DNA of 64,000 nt from Legionella_C sp963803545 (GCA_963803545.1 CAWDMX010000004.1:1-64000), one strand, 5' to 3'. Counted from the first letter of the stretch, positions 33,900 to 43,295 are shown. Program-made: numbers and translations. The notes: generated from the sequence alone by a model not told the origin.

Positions 33900-34904
33900 T
33901 TAGGATTGTGGAAGCTCACCAAAACACGCTAGGCTATTAAGTTTGGCCCGCTCCAGTAAAACAGCCTGTGCTTTTGCAACGGATTCGGGATTTCCTGCCC
34001 ACGTTTTTAAGCATTCCTCTTGCAAAGCGCGACCGTAGGAAAAACTTAACAACCATGGTTGGTCGTCGTGTAAATTAATAGCATTTAAATTACGGGTTGC
34101 CTCATCCGGTGATTGGCCCCCTGATAAAAAATTAATTGTAGGAACGGCGGCCGGTACAGTGTTTCTGAAAATACTAATGGTGTAGTCTGCAATATCCTCT
34201 GGAGAACTAAACGGTGCGGCCTTATTACCGCAGGTAACCATACTGGGTTTAAGAATGATGCATTCAAGTTTAACTTGGTGAGTGAACAATGAATTGAATA
34301 CTTCATGCAAAATTACTTCTGCGGCGTCCGCGCACTCATCAATGGAGTGTTCGCCGTCCATTAAAATTTCGGGCTCAACAATAGGTACAATTCCAACCGC
34401 TTGGCAGATAGCTGCATAGCGTGCCAAAACTTCCGCCCCAGCCTTTACGGCTGCAAGAGTAGGGGTTAGGCTGCTAATGGAATACACGTTGCGCCATTTA
34501 GCAAAGCGTGCGCCTAATTTTTTGAAATGGAGCAAACGCTCTTCCAAACCATCTAAGCCCTGGGTTATTTTTTCCCCATTGCTGTTGGGTAATTCGATTA
34601 AACCTTTATCAACCTTTATACCAGGTACAATCCCTTTTTCTGCAAAAATATCCGCAATAGGAGTTCCTTTTTCATCGGTCTGAGTAAACGTTTCTTCGAA
34701 TAAAATAACGCCATTGATATATTGGTTTAGCTCGGGGGTTGTTGCGAGTAGTAACCGATAGTTACGACGATTTTCTTCGGTGTTTTCAACATTGATAGTT
34801 GCAAAACGCTTACCGATTGTCCCATTACTTTCATCCGCGGCTAAAAAACCTTTGCCATCTTGCAATAACAAGTCCATGGTGTCAAAAAGCTCTTGTTCAA
34901 ACAT
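33900..34904 (-). CDS. Fructose-bisphosphate aldolase, class I
   Basis: 334 residues. It starts with LLLQDGKGFLAADESNGTIG, then RLLLATTPELNQYINGVILF, KWRNVYSI and IVEPEILMDGEH; the Schiff-base Lys is in LECIILKPSMVT, followed by FLSGGQSPDEATRNLNAIN. This is the animal/plant-type class I enzyme, uncommon in bacteria but usual in Legionella. It cleaves fructose-1,6-bisphosphate. No glycolytic neighbours; fpr follows after 56 bases on the same strand. Confidence 0.95.
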   Translation of the reverse strand: MFEQELFDTMDLLLQDGKGFLAADESNGTIGKRFATINVENTEENRRNYRLLLATTPELNQYINGVILFEETFTQTDEKGTPIADIFAEKGIVPGIKVDKGLIELPNSNGEKITQGLDGLEERLLHFKKLGARFAKWRNVYSISSLTPTLAAVKAGAEVLARYAAICQAVGIVPIVEPEILMDGEHSIDECADAAEVILHEVFNSLFTHQVKLECIILKPSMVTCGNKAAPFSSPEDIADYTISIFRNTVPAAVPTINFLSGGQSPDEATRNLNAINLHDDQPWLLSFSYGRALQEECLKTWAGNPESVAKAQAVLLERAKLNSLACFGELPQS

Positions 34905-34960
34905 AACTACTCCAAATAAATAATGTTTAAGAATGCAACCTTGATTAAATTGTTCTGTAC

Positions 34961-35713
34961 CTAGGCTTTAGTGGTTCCGGCAGAAATATATTTTTCACGC
35001 ACAATTTGCTGCATCGTAAAACCACGGTCTTTAAGCAGTTGAAAAGACGCGTCTACCATGCCTGGATTGCCACACAAATAAACCACGTCTTCATCGCAGT
35101 TGAGATTAATATCGTCAAAAGCATGCTGGACATAACCTTTGTATTGATTTGCTTGTAAATCAATAGAGTCCGTTCGGCTTAATTGGCTGCGAAATTGAGC
35201 ACGCTCGGGAAACTGTTTAGTAAGCTCTATGAAATCTTCTGGATACAAAATTTCCTCAGGACGCTGCACGCCCAGCAAAATTAACACGCGCAGATCCGGG
35301 TGCTGCATCATTAAATTTTTAAGCGTCGCAAGCATTGCACGGTAGGGGGTTACACCGGTACTTGTAGCTGCAAGAATAAAACGCTTTGGTGGAGGTTCTT
35401 TCAAAATGAGCCGTCCAAATGGACCATTAGCATTGATAATGTCACCGGGTTTTAGATTAAACAGCAATTCACTACCCGGACCATTTTCAGCATAGCCCGC
35501 AGCGAATTCAATACAGTTGTTTTGCAAAGGTATATTAGCGATACTGTAACTGCGCTTAATAACTTTGTTCTCATGTTCGAAATGGATAGTAATAAATTGA
35601 CCAGGCAGATAAGTAAATGCTGGTTGATGCTCCGTCTTAAAAATAAAATGTTTGACCCGTGGGGAGAGCATAAAAGCATCAACTAAAGTCATTGGAAATA
35701 AATTCATTTGCAT
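34961..35713 (-). CDS. fpr: Ferredoxin-NADP reductase
   Basis: 250 residues. FAD-binding motif VIKRSYSIAN, NADP-binding TSTGVTPYRAML, and C-terminal DVVYLCGNPGMVDASFQLLK are those of the Fpr branch of plant-type reductases. It transfers electrons between NADPH and ferredoxin or flavodoxin. The C-terminus YISAGTTKA is extended by a few residues beyond the usual end. It is divergent from the Dot/Icm-family gene. Confidence 0.88.
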   Translation of the reverse strand: MQMNLFPMTLVDAFMLSPRVKHFIFKTEHQPAFTYLPGQFITIHFEHENKVIKRSYSIANIPLQNNCIEFAAGYAENGPGSELLFNLKPGDIINANGPFGRLILKEPPPKRFILAATSTGVTPYRAMLATLKNLMMQHPDLRVLILLGVQRPEEILYPEDFIELTKQFPERAQFRSQLSRTDSIDLQANQYKGYVQHAFDDINLNCDEDVVYLCGNPGMVDASFQLLKDRGFTMQQIVREKYISAGTTKA

Positions 35714-35815
35714 AATAGATACAACCAGATTAGATTTTGAGTAAGCAAAAGAGCAAGCAGCAAAAAAAATTTGTCAGCTAAACAATTAACCCTTTTTAAC
35801 CGGTATAATTAAACC

Positions 35816-36319
35816 ATGAACATAGATTTAATTGCAATGTTTAACAATCTTGCTGTATCGCTTTTACCCGTGCAAAAACTAATTAGCGCGGTTGGTTATA
35901 TGTTGGGTATTGTTCTTTTTGTTGCAGCCTTGCAAAAGCTTCGCAAAGCATCTGAAAAAGGTGGGCATCAAAAACCCTTTGCGGTGTTTGGCTATTTTTT
36001 TGGAGCAACATTACTTTTGTTTTTTCCCTCTATGATCCGTGTGCTTGCGAACTCAGTATTTGGGTCGGGAAATATTCTGCAATTTTCATCTTTTACTACG
36101 TTCAGTATTTATCATGCTATTTATATTCTCATTACAACCGTTGGCATAATTTGGTTTTTACTGGGTTGCTATCTAGTGATGCTGTCTAGTGAGCATGAAA
36201 AGGTGGGTAAGAAAGGATTTATGTATTTATTTGCAGGAATTTTTGCAATAAATTTTGAAAGTACAGTCCATTATGTAAACATGGCTTCAGAAAAACTTAC
36301 CGCTTTAACTCTAGGTTAG
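35816..36319 (+). CDS. IcmC/DotE/DotV-family inner-membrane protein (Dot/Icm type IVB secretion)
   Basis: 167 residues with about four hydrophobic segments. It starts near LIAMFNNLAVSLLPVQKLIS and contains GYMLGIVLFVAALQKL, FFGATLLLFFPSMIRVLANS, VFGSGN and a late FMYLFAGIFAINFES. The pattern matches my recollection of Legionella IcmC (DotE), where LGN-x-SLLPVQ, PTxxSVL and VFGGILAINI occupy the same places. These are inner-membrane parts of the Dot/Icm apparatus that injects effectors into host cells. It stands alone, away from any icm cluster, as dotV can. It is convergent with the DUF3579 gene. Confidence 0.72.
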   Translation: MNIDLIAMFNNLAVSLLPVQKLISAVGYMLGIVLFVAALQKLRKASEKGGHQKPFAVFGYFFGATLLLFFPSMIRVLANSVFGSGNILQFSSFTTFSIYHAIYILITTVGIIWFLLGCYLVMLSSEHEKVGKKGFMYLFAGIFAINFESTVHYVNMASEKLTALTLG

Positions 36320-36327
36320 AGAACGTA

Positions 36328-36624
36328 TTATTTATTTTCCTCATCTGCTTCGTCTTTGCATATTTTTAAATTATTCTTTTGTGCAAATTCCATTATATTT
36401 TGATAAATTTCTGGGCTTGTTTTTTTTAACTGAGGATCTAATAAAATACACTTATAGCCTTCGTTATTAACACTTGGTTGTAATAAAGGGGAATAGGAAA
36501 TTCGGCTATCTTTAAAACTTGCCATTGCCCCACTCATGCGTTCGGCCCAGTCACTCGGACGAAATGTTTTTCCCTGAGTAGTAACCCCTTCAATAATAAT
36601 TTTTTTAGATGGCGGCTTTGACAT
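36328..36624 (-). CDS. DUF3579 family protein
   Basis: 98 residues from ATG 36624, chosen because the family begins at IIIEGVTTQGKTFRPSDWAE; an upstream in-frame start at 36696 would add 24 residues. Further motifs are SYSPLLQP and NEGYKCILLDPQLKKTSPEI. DUF3579 proteins are small, soluble and of unknown function in beta- and gammaproteobacteria. It is divergent from pssA. Confidence 0.85.
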   Translation of the reverse strand: MSKPPSKKIIIEGVTTQGKTFRPSDWAERMSGAMASFKDSRISYSPLLQPSVNNEGYKCILLDPQLKKTSPEIYQNIMEFAQKNNLKICKDEADEENK

Positions 36625-36761
36625 AAGACTATTCTGTATTTGCTTACCTATACGTCTGGCAAGTATAGCATCCTTGTTGGTAAAACAACGATACAATGCT
36701 TAATAGATTATGCTATTATGCGAACAATTTAGAATAAATACCGTTAGTAATTGGAGTGATT

Positions 36762-37490
36762 GTGAATTCAAAAGAAAACCCATCGGGTATATATTTGCTG
36801 CCGAATCTTTTTACTACAGCCGGACTGTTTTCCGCTTTTTACTCGATTGTGGCCTCTTTTAAGGATCAATACGAACTTGCTGCTATTGCTATTTTTATAG
36901 GCATGATTGCGGATGGATTGGATGGCAGAATTGCCCGATTAACAAACACCCAGACGGATTTCGGCGCTCAGTACGACAGTCTTTCGGATATGGTGACTTT
37001 TGGGGTTGCACCATCGCTGCTACTGTATTGCTGGAGCTTGCAAAGTTTAGGCAAGTTAGGTTGGTTGATTGCCTTTACGTACACGGCCGCTGTTGCTTTG
37101 CGTTTAGCCCGCTTTAACGTGCAGGTGGAAACGGCCGATAAACGCTTTTTCCAGGGTTTAGCCTGTCCTCCGGCGGCCGCTTTAGTATGCTCCTTAGTGT
37201 GGTTTTGCCATCAACATCATATGCAGCAGTTGTGGTTAGCAATAGTGACCGCCGCAGCGGCAACGATCACAGCGGCACTCATGGTGAGCAATATCCGCTA
37301 CTACAGTTTTAAAGAAATTGATTTTAAGGGTAAAGTTCCTTTTTTATATCTTTTACTCACTGTCATTGTATTTGTAGCGGTTGCGGCAAATCCCTCAGCC
37401 GTTTTATTCATCGGGTTTTCAGTGTATGGTTTGTCGGGAGTGATATTAACAATAGCAGGTTTGATAATCAGACGTCGCGTTGCAAAATAA
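36762..37490 (+). CDS. pssA: CDP-diacylglycerol-serine O-phosphatidyltransferase
   Basis: About 242 residues. The CDP-alcohol phosphotransferase motif D-x2-D-G-x2-A-R-x8-G-x3-D-x3-D is seen in ADGLDGRIARLTNTQT plus DFGAQYDSLSD. About eight membrane helices. It makes phosphatidylserine, the precursor of phosphatidylethanolamine. The start is taken as GTG 36762, 5 bases after TTGGAG; an in-frame GTG at 36756 overlaps that ribosome site. This is the membrane (type II) class, not the E. coli type. Confidence 0.93.
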   Translation: MNSKENPSGIYLLPNLFTTAGLFSAFYSIVASFKDQYELAAIAIFIGMIADGLDGRIARLTNTQTDFGAQYDSLSDMVTFGVAPSLLLYCWSLQSLGKLGWLIAFTYTAAVALRLARFNVQVETADKRFFQGLACPPAAALVCSLVWFCHQHHMQQLWLAIVTAAAATITAALMVSNIRYYSFKEIDFKGKVPFLYLLLTVIVFVAVAANPSAVLFIGFSVYGLSGVILTIAGLIIRRRVAK

Positions 37491-37504
37491 AAAAAAGAGT
37501 GGTT

Positions 37505-37774
37505 TTATTCGGCTTCGTCAAAGCGGTTATTAATTAAGTTAAGTATTGCTTCGGTCATTTCTTTTTCATCTGGGCCGTCTATTTCAAGCACCAGCTCTGA
37601 ACCTTGATTGGCAGCGAGCATCATAACGCCCATTATGCTTTTGCCGTTAATAGTTTGATTGTTTTTAACGACATCAATATGGCTTTGATAACGCGCCGCA
37701 AGAGCTACTAATTTGGCAGAAGCGCGCGCATGCAAACCCAATTTATTTATAATGGTAACCGTTGATTTTATCAT
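37505..37774 (-). CDS. HPr-family phosphocarrier protein
   Basis: 89 residues. The active-site His is in INKLGLHARASAKLV (His15-like), and a Ser46-like site is in NGKSIMGVMMLAANQG. Position beside hpf and rpoN suggests the nitrogen-PTS NPr rather than sugar HPr, but ptsN and rapZ are not here. No PTS permease is seen in the window. Confidence 0.92.
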   Translation of the reverse strand: MIKSTVTIINKLGLHARASAKLVALAARYQSHIDVVKNNQTINGKSIMGVMMLAANQGSELVLEIDGPDEKEMTEAILNLINNRFDEAE

Positions 37775-37872
37775 GCTAACCTTCCAAAAAACTTTAGAAA
37801 TACCAAACTGAAAAGATATTTTTTTTAGGCAGTGTTAATAACTTTCACTCGGTATCTCTTATTGAATAATCA

Positions 37873-37911
37873 GTTTGTATTAATCTTCAATTGGTGAAGA
37901 TTAATACAAAC
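37873..37911. repeat. 17-bp perfect inverted repeat between hpf and HPr genes
   Basis: GTTTGTATTAATCTTCA (37873-37889) and its exact complement (37895-37911) with a 5-base loop. It starts 27 bases after the hpf stop codon on the minus strand. The stem is AT-rich and without a T-tract on the hpf side (TGATTATTC follows), so it may be an RNA end-protecting stem, a weak terminator or a protein-binding palindrome. Confidence 0.6.
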
Positions 37912-37937
37912 ACCTACCGCATAGTAGAAATGGTAAA

Positions 37938-38231
37938 TTAATCTTGATGGTTAAGCTGTTTTTCTTTGTGTTTTTTCAGTTGTTTATCTAATTTTTCACG
38001 CACATCATCTATAGCTGCATACATATCTTCTGATTCTGCGTGGCCGTGAAGCTCCCCTTTGGCGACGAAAATAGTAACTTCCACTACCTTCATTAGTTTT
38101 TCAACGGTGAAGGTAACATTAAAACTAATTATCCCAGGATAATGCTCGAATAGTTTTTGAAACTTTTCTTCTGAAAATTTTTTCAGAGCAGGGGTAACGT
38201 CTACATGGTGACCGGTAAAATTGATTTGCAT
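37938..38231 (-). CDS. hpf: Ribosome hibernation promoting factor (short form)
   Basis: 97 residues. It starts MQINFTGHHVDVTPALKKFS, with VTIFVAKGELHGHAESEDMY and AAIDDVREKLDKQLKKHKEK, the YfiA/HPF fold. It binds the 30S decoding site in stationary phase and promotes dimerisation. It is 21 bases after rpoN and so in its operon, the classic order. Confidence 0.95.
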   Translation of the reverse strand: MQINFTGHHVDVTPALKKFSEEKFQKLFEHYPGIISFNVTFTVEKLMKVVEVTIFVAKGELHGHAESEDMYAAIDDVREKLDKQLKKHKEKQLNHQD

Positions 38232-38252
38232 AAAATTTCTCCTTGATTAAAT

Positions 38253-39638
38253 CTAACTACGAATAGTTTTACGCTCATTAGAGGGGGCAATCCCCATAGA
38301 TTCACGATATTTTGCTACCGTTCTACGAGCAATTTGAATATGTTGTTCTGCAATTAACTGGGCAATTTTGCTATCGCTTAATGGCTTGCTTCTATTTTCA
38401 GCCAGGATAAGTTTTTTTATAATTGCCCTAATAGCCGTAGAGGAACACTCCCCACCATTTATAGTGGCTACATGACTTGAGAAAAAATATTTTAACTCAA
38501 AAACACCTCTAGGAGTATACATAAATTTTTGGGTCGTGACTCGCGAAATCGTCGATTCGTGCAAATTGGTCATCTCCGCAATATCGCGAAGAATAAGGGG
38601 CTTCATTGCTTCAACGCCTTTTTCAAAAAAATCAGTCTGATATTCAACGATACATCGAGCCACTCTTAACAGCGTTTCTTGCCGACTTTGGATACTTTTA
38701 AGAAACCAACGTGCTTCTTGCAAGTTGGTTTTAAGAAACACATTATCTGGGCTATCATTTGCTCGATGAATCATAGATGCGTAATGCTGATTAATTGAGA
38801 GTTTTGGTAGAGCATACGTATTTAACTCAACCCGCCAATGGGGTTCGACTTTCTTAACTATTATATCTGGAATTACAAACTCAATAGAGTCCGCTTGTAT
38901 GAGATTGCCAGGCTTAGGATGCAAGGCTTGGATTATTGTAATAGCCTGGTGCAAATCGTCAACTTTTACTTGCAGAACTTTTTGCAGCATCCGGTAGTTA
39001 TGTTGCCCTAAAAGTTCAATATGATCGCAAACGATTACTTTCGCCAATTGGGTATCGTTCGATGGGGGCATTTGTTCCAGTTGCGCCAAAAGGACCTCCG
39101 ATAGATTTATCGCGGCGCATCCTACGGGATCAAATTGCTGAATTCGGTGGCGCACGGCATTAATATCATCAACTTCTACGGGATATTGTGCGCTGCTAAG
39201 TATTTTATGAAATTCGGTAATACTTTGGGTTAAAAATCCGTCTTCATTAATGGCGTCTATAAGTGTCGTTGCAATAATTCGGTCCACATCGGCCATACGC
39301 GTTAAATCCAACTGCCAGCGAAGATGATCCTGCAGGGTTACCGTAGTATGATTTAAGTTATCAAAATTGCTATCGTTTTCATTAAAAGAATTGCGCGTGT
39401 AAGTAGAGTTATAGAGTTGCGACCATTGAAAATCGGCAAACTCATCAACGCGTGATGCTTCTTTTGTGGTTTCTTTTTCTTCATGCGGAGTGGATTCTAA
39501 TAAAGGATTTGATTCCGTTATTTGCTGAATTTCTTGTTGCAGTTCAATCGTTGAGAGTTGAAGCATTTTTATCGCTTGCTGCAATTGTGGTGTAAGCGTT
39601 AAATTCTGGCTGATAGTAAGTTGTAATGACGGCTTCAT
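38253..39638 (-). CDS. rpoN: RNA polymerase sigma-54
   Basis: 461 residues. The N-terminal Gln/Leu-rich activator region (LTLTPQLQQAIKMLQLSTIE) is followed by an acidic stretch, core-binding domain, HTH (MTNLHESTISRVTTQKFMYT) and the RpoN box ARRTVAKYRE near the C-terminus, which contacts the -24 element. It needs an AAA+ activator. lptB and lptA, its usual upstream neighbours, are absent. Confidence 0.97.
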   Translation of the reverse strand: MKPSLQLTISQNLTLTPQLQQAIKMLQLSTIELQQEIQQITESNPLLESTPHEEKETTKEASRVDEFADFQWSQLYNSTYTRNSFNENDSNFDNLNHTTVTLQDHLRWQLDLTRMADVDRIIATTLIDAINEDGFLTQSITEFHKILSSAQYPVEVDDINAVRHRIQQFDPVGCAAINLSEVLLAQLEQMPPSNDTQLAKVIVCDHIELLGQHNYRMLQKVLQVKVDDLHQAITIIQALHPKPGNLIQADSIEFVIPDIIVKKVEPHWRVELNTYALPKLSINQHYASMIHRANDSPDNVFLKTNLQEARWFLKSIQSRQETLLRVARCIVEYQTDFFEKGVEAMKPLILRDIAEMTNLHESTISRVTTQKFMYTPRGVFELKYFFSSHVATINGGECSSTAIRAIIKKLILAENRSKPLSDSKIAQLIAEQHIQIARRTVAKYRESMGIAPSNERKTIRS

Positions 39639-39881
39639 TCAATTCCTTTTTTACTTCATCTATAAATAAGTTTAACTGATTTAGTAAGATTATCCAGTAA
39701 CACGATGGTTGCCAATTTTTTAATTTTTAAGCAGAGGAAAATATTCTTGAGGTTAGCAACCCGCAAAAGAAAGAGGATTGAACTATTTTGAGCGATAAAA
39801 AAACTTATAAAATAAAGTTGGATCTGTAACTACACAATTATCGTCGAAGATATTAAGGGTAGTTACAAACGATAGAGAAGA
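39639..39881. other. rpoN/rpmG intergenic space
   Basis: 243 bases, no gene seen. A stem TGTAACTA/TAGTTACA (39825-39832 and 39860-39867) lies just downstream of rpmG on the minus strand and could be its terminator, with an AT-rich stretch beyond. Confidence 0.3.
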
Positions 39882-40046
39882 CTATTTGACTTTCTTTTCT
39901 TTAAAAATTACATACTTGCGAACAATGGGGTCGTATTTTCTAAATTCCCATTTTTCAGGATGCGTACGTGGATTTTTTCGTACAGTAATGAAATAACCGG
40001 TACCAGCGGTTGATTCCATTTTAATAATGATACTGACAGCTGCCAT
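39882..40046 (-). CDS. rpmG: Ribosomal protein bL33
   Basis: 54 residues from ATG 40046: MAAVSIIIKMESTAGTGYFI, then TVRKNPRTHPEKWEFRKYDP and VIFKEKKVK. This is the Cys-less bL33 form. It is 17 bases after rpmB on the same strand, the standard rpmB-rpmG pair of the large ribosomal subunit. Confidence 0.96.
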   Translation of the reverse strand: MAAVSIIIKMESTAGTGYFITVRKNPRTHPEKWEFRKYDPIVRKYVIFKEKKVK

Positions 40047-40063
40047 GATGAGTCCTCTTTAAA

Positions 40064-40300
40064 TTATACTTTTTCGCCTTTCGCTCTAAGCTCAGCTAAA
40101 ACAACTTCAATACCCTTTTTATTAATAGTACGCAAACCATGCATACTTACTTTTAGACGGACATAGCGATTTTCAGCCTCTACCCAAAAACGTAAATTCT
40201 GAATGTTTGGTAAAAAACGGCGTCGCGTTTTGTTATTAGCATGCGAAACATTATTACCACTCATAGGACGCTTGCCAGTAACTTGGCATACTCTTGACAT
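40064..40300 (-). CDS. rpmB: Ribosomal protein bL28
   Basis: 78 residues. MSRVCQVTGKRPMSGNNVSH, NNKTRRRFLPNIQNLRFWVE and VSMHGLRTINKKGI are canonical bL28. First gene of the rpmB-rpmG pair; divergent from trmB. Confidence 0.97.
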   Translation of the reverse strand: MSRVCQVTGKRPMSGNNVSHANNKTRRRFLPNIQNLRFWVEAENRYVRLKVSMHGLRTINKKGIEVVLAELRAKGEKV

Positions 40301-40442
40301 GTTGTATTACTCCACTTGTGCTGAAATTAGTTCTTAAAATCTCGTTACAATATTAAGAGCGACTTTATATCAAAAAAGAGTTTAATATGCAAGATTTCAT
40401 TACTAAGTTATAATCGCTAATTTTTAATTAGAAGCAAAAAGT

Positions 40443-41117
40443 ATGATACATCGAACCATTAAAAGCTATGTAGTCCGCGCCGGCCGTATAAGCAATCGTC
40501 AGCAGTTGGCTTTAGACGAGTGGCTTAAAAATTTTCAGCTACCTATAAATAAAACCCCCTGGAATTTAACAGAAATTTTCAATCGACAAGCAAAAACCGT
40601 TGTTGAAATTGGTTTTGGCATGGGCAGCTCTTTATTGGCAATGGCCGAAGCAGCTCCCGAATGCAATTTTATTGGAATTGAAGTGCATCAAGCCGGAGTA
40701 GGCAGCTTGGTTGCTGATTTACAAGAACGAAATATAACGAATGTCCGTGTTGTTATGGGGGATGCGGTAGACGTATTTAAAGATCAACTGCTCGATAATA
40801 GTATTGATGGAGTGCAAGTTTTTTTCCCCGACCCGTGGCATAAAAAAAGGCATAATAAGCGGCGGTTGATTCAAACAGAATTAGTTGCTCTGCTCAGTGC
40901 AAAAATTCGCACCGGGGGATTTGTCCATTGCGCAACGGATTGGCAAGATTACGCAGAACATATGCTTTTAGTGCTTGAAAATGAACCCCAATTGCTGAAT
41001 AAGGCTGAGGGTAACCATTTTTTCCCCCGACCGGCGCACAGGCCAAGCACTAAATTTGAACAAAGAGGTGAGCGTTTAGGGCACGGTGTATGGGATCTTA
41101 TGTTTATAAAAGTATAA
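40443..41117 (+). CDS. trmB: tRNA (guanine-N7)-methyltransferase
   Basis: 224 residues. SAM-binding VVEIGFGMGSSLLAMAEAAP, FIGIEVHQAGVGSL and the signature VFFPDPWHKKRHNKRRLIQ identify TrmB, which makes m7G46 in tRNA. A small stem ACCGG/CCGGT (41117-41130) followed by CAGACTTTTA starts at the stop codon and may terminate it. Confidence 0.96.
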   Translation: MIHRTIKSYVVRAGRISNRQQLALDEWLKNFQLPINKTPWNLTEIFNRQAKTVVEIGFGMGSSLLAMAEAAPECNFIGIEVHQAGVGSLVADLQERNITNVRVVMGDAVDVFKDQLLDNSIDGVQVFFPDPWHKKRHNKRRLIQTELVALLSAKIRTGGFVHCATDWQDYAEHMLLVLENEPQLLNKAEGNHFFPRPAHRPSTKFEQRGERLGHGVWDLMFIKV

Positions 41118-41207
41118 CCGGCGCTCCGGTCAGACTTTTATCCTTGCTTAAACGCGTAAGACACCATAGAATTCTAGCTTTCAAAAATTGCAGGCTGGGA
41201 GAATTGA

Positions 41208-42350
41208 ATGGGGTGGAATGAGCCAGATAAAGGCAAAGATCCGTGGAGCGGCAAGGAACAGCCGCCGGACTTAGAAGAAGCGTTTAAACGAATACACGCT
41301 AAAATCAAAAAAGCCTTTGGCGGAAGTAAGCTTACAACCGAACCACCGACCCCGACCCAAAGTGTAAGTCTATTAGCCTCGGTAATGCTGGTAATATTTT
41401 TTACCATTTGGGCTTTGGCAGGAATTTTTATAGTGGACCCTGCCGAGCAAGCGGTTATTTTACGCTTTGGAAAATACAGTGAAACAGTTGGCCCGGGTCC
41501 TCACTGGATACCGCGATTTGTCGACAGTAAAACAGTTATAAATATGGATAGGGTTTCCGATTATTCCTATTCCGCACAAATGCTTACCAAAGACGAAAAT
41601 CTTGTGTCTGTTTCCGTTGCGGTTCAATATCGTATTGGGGATTTACAGGATTACTTGTTTAATGTGACGGATCCAGAGGGAAGCTTGCAACAGGCAACGT
41701 CAAGCGCTTTACGTCAGGTTGTAGGCAATACAACTCTGGACCAAATTATTACAGCAGGTCGCGAGGCATGGGGTATAAACGTTCAAGATTCCTTGGTTAA
41801 GATTTTAAACGCGTATAAAACCGGTATTATTATTGTGAATGTTTCGCCTCAACCAGCACGAGCACCCGAAAACGTACAGGATGCTTTTGATGATGCTATC
41901 AAAGCGCAAGAAGACGAAAAGCGCTTCAAAGAACAAGCCTACGCCTATAAGGCTCGTGTTGTGCCTATTGCGCAAGGTAACGCAAAAAGGGTGCTTGCCG
42001 AAGCCAAAGCTTACGCTCAGCAAATTGTACTGCGCGCCAAAGGGGATATTGCAGGATTTAATGCTTTATTAACTCAATACATGCGCGCCCCAGATGTTAC
42101 GGCTGAAAGAATGTACTTGGACAGTATGCAAAAAGTGCTAAGCAACAGTACTAAAGTTATTGTTGATAGTAAGACATCGAACATGCTCTATTTGCCTTTA
42201 GAAAAAATGCAAGCATCCGCTTCTAAAAAAACAGACGCCTTACGGGCGCAGATGATGGGTGCAAAAATACACGACACTAGTAGTGACGGCAATGGTGCAT
42301 CAGAGCCGGAAGGGGCTCGACAAACAAATCGTCTTGGGAGAAATGAATAA
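41208..42350 (+). CDS. hflK: FtsH protease regulator HflK
   Basis: 380 residues. A Gly/Pro/Asp-rich cytoplasmic N-terminus (MGWNEPDKGKDPW) leads to one membrane helix (about 52-75) and a SPFH/band-7 domain with DPAEQAVILRFGKYSETVGP and NVSPQPARAPENVQDAFDD. With HflC it forms a periplasmic cage around FtsH and modulates membrane protein turnover. Its stop overlaps the hflC ATG by one base (TAATG). Confidence 0.95.
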   Translation: MGWNEPDKGKDPWSGKEQPPDLEEAFKRIHAKIKKAFGGSKLTTEPPTPTQSVSLLASVMLVIFFTIWALAGIFIVDPAEQAVILRFGKYSETVGPGPHWIPRFVDSKTVINMDRVSDYSYSAQMLTKDENLVSVSVAVQYRIGDLQDYLFNVTDPEGSLQQATSSALRQVVGNTTLDQIITAGREAWGINVQDSLVKILNAYKTGIIIVNVSPQPARAPENVQDAFDDAIKAQEDEKRFKEQAYAYKARVVPIAQGNAKRVLAEAKAYAQQIVLRAKGDIAGFNALLTQYMRAPDVTAERMYLDSMQKVLSNSTKVIVDSKTSNMLYLPLEKMQASASKKTDALRAQMMGAKIHDTSSDGNGASEPEGARQTNRLGRNE

Positions 42351-43264
42351 TGCGAGCGATGAAAATAGCATTGGGTCTTTCAGTACTTTTTATGCTGTTA
42401 ATTTTGATGGGCAGTATATTTACAGTTAACGAGGGTGAACAAGGAATTATTTTACGTCTGGGGCGCTTAGTTCAAGACAAAGCAACAGAAAAGGCACGAA
42501 TCGTGCTTCCAGGGTTGCACGTAAAAACGCCCTTTATTGAAAGCGTTCGCTTATTTGATACAAGATTACAGACGTTGGATATTAAATCGTCCCGGATTGT
42601 TACTAATGAAAAAAAAGACGTAATTGTTGATTATTATGTGAAATGGCGTATTGATGACTTAGCGCAATATTTTAAATCCACCAGTGGCAATAAAATAAAG
42701 GCTGAAACCCTATTAGAGCAGCAACTAAACACCTCCTTACGCGCGCAATTTGGTAAACGCGCTATTGCGGAGCTTATTTCTGGCGGACGCGACGATTTAA
42801 TGGGATTGCTTCGCGATAACGCTGAGCAGCAAGCGAGTGGGTTAGGCGTTCATGTAGTGGATGTACGTATTAAGGGCATTGAGCTGCCGCCAAGCACAAC
42901 CAATGCTGTGTATCAGCGTATGCGTGCCGATATGCAGAAGATTGCTAATCGCCACCGTGCCGATGGTCTTGCTGAAGCCGAATTTATTCAAGCGACGGCC
43001 GATGGGAAAGTAACGGTTTTGCTTGCAGAGGCTCAAAGTATCGGCCAGACGTTGCGCGCGAAAGGTGAAGGCGAGGCTGCGGCGATTTACGCGGATGCGT
43101 TTGGTCATAATAAAGATTTCTTCATGTTTTATCGTAGTTTAAAAGCCTACGAAGAAAGCTTTAACAGCAAACAAGATTTATTAATATTGGATCAGAGCAG
43201 CTCATTTTTTGATTATTTTAAACACTCATTGTCAAAAAATGATGGTTTTTCGAAGAAAAAATGA
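42350..43264 (+). CDS. hflC: FtsH protease regulator HflC
   Basis: 304 residues. N-terminal anchor (IALGLSVLFMLLILMGSIF), then VNEGEQGIILRLGRLVQD, VDYYVKWRIDDLAQYF and a coiled-coil Ala/Glu-rich segment (GEGEAAAIYADAFG). It is the partner of HflK and is translationally coupled to it. Confidence 0.95.
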   Translation: MRAMKIALGLSVLFMLLILMGSIFTVNEGEQGIILRLGRLVQDKATEKARIVLPGLHVKTPFIESVRLFDTRLQTLDIKSSRIVTNEKKDVIVDYYVKWRIDDLAQYFKSTSGNKIKAETLLEQQLNTSLRAQFGKRAIAELISGGRDDLMGLLRDNAEQQASGLGVHVVDVRIKGIELPPSTTNAVYQRMRADMQKIANRHRADGLAEAEFIQATADGKVTVLLAEAQSIGQTLRAKGEGEAAAIYADAFGHNKDFFMFYRSLKAYEESFNSKQDLLILDQSSSFFDYFKHSLSKNDGFSKKK

Positions 43265-43295
43265 TTATACTTTTTGATTTTGTAAATTAGGCCTC

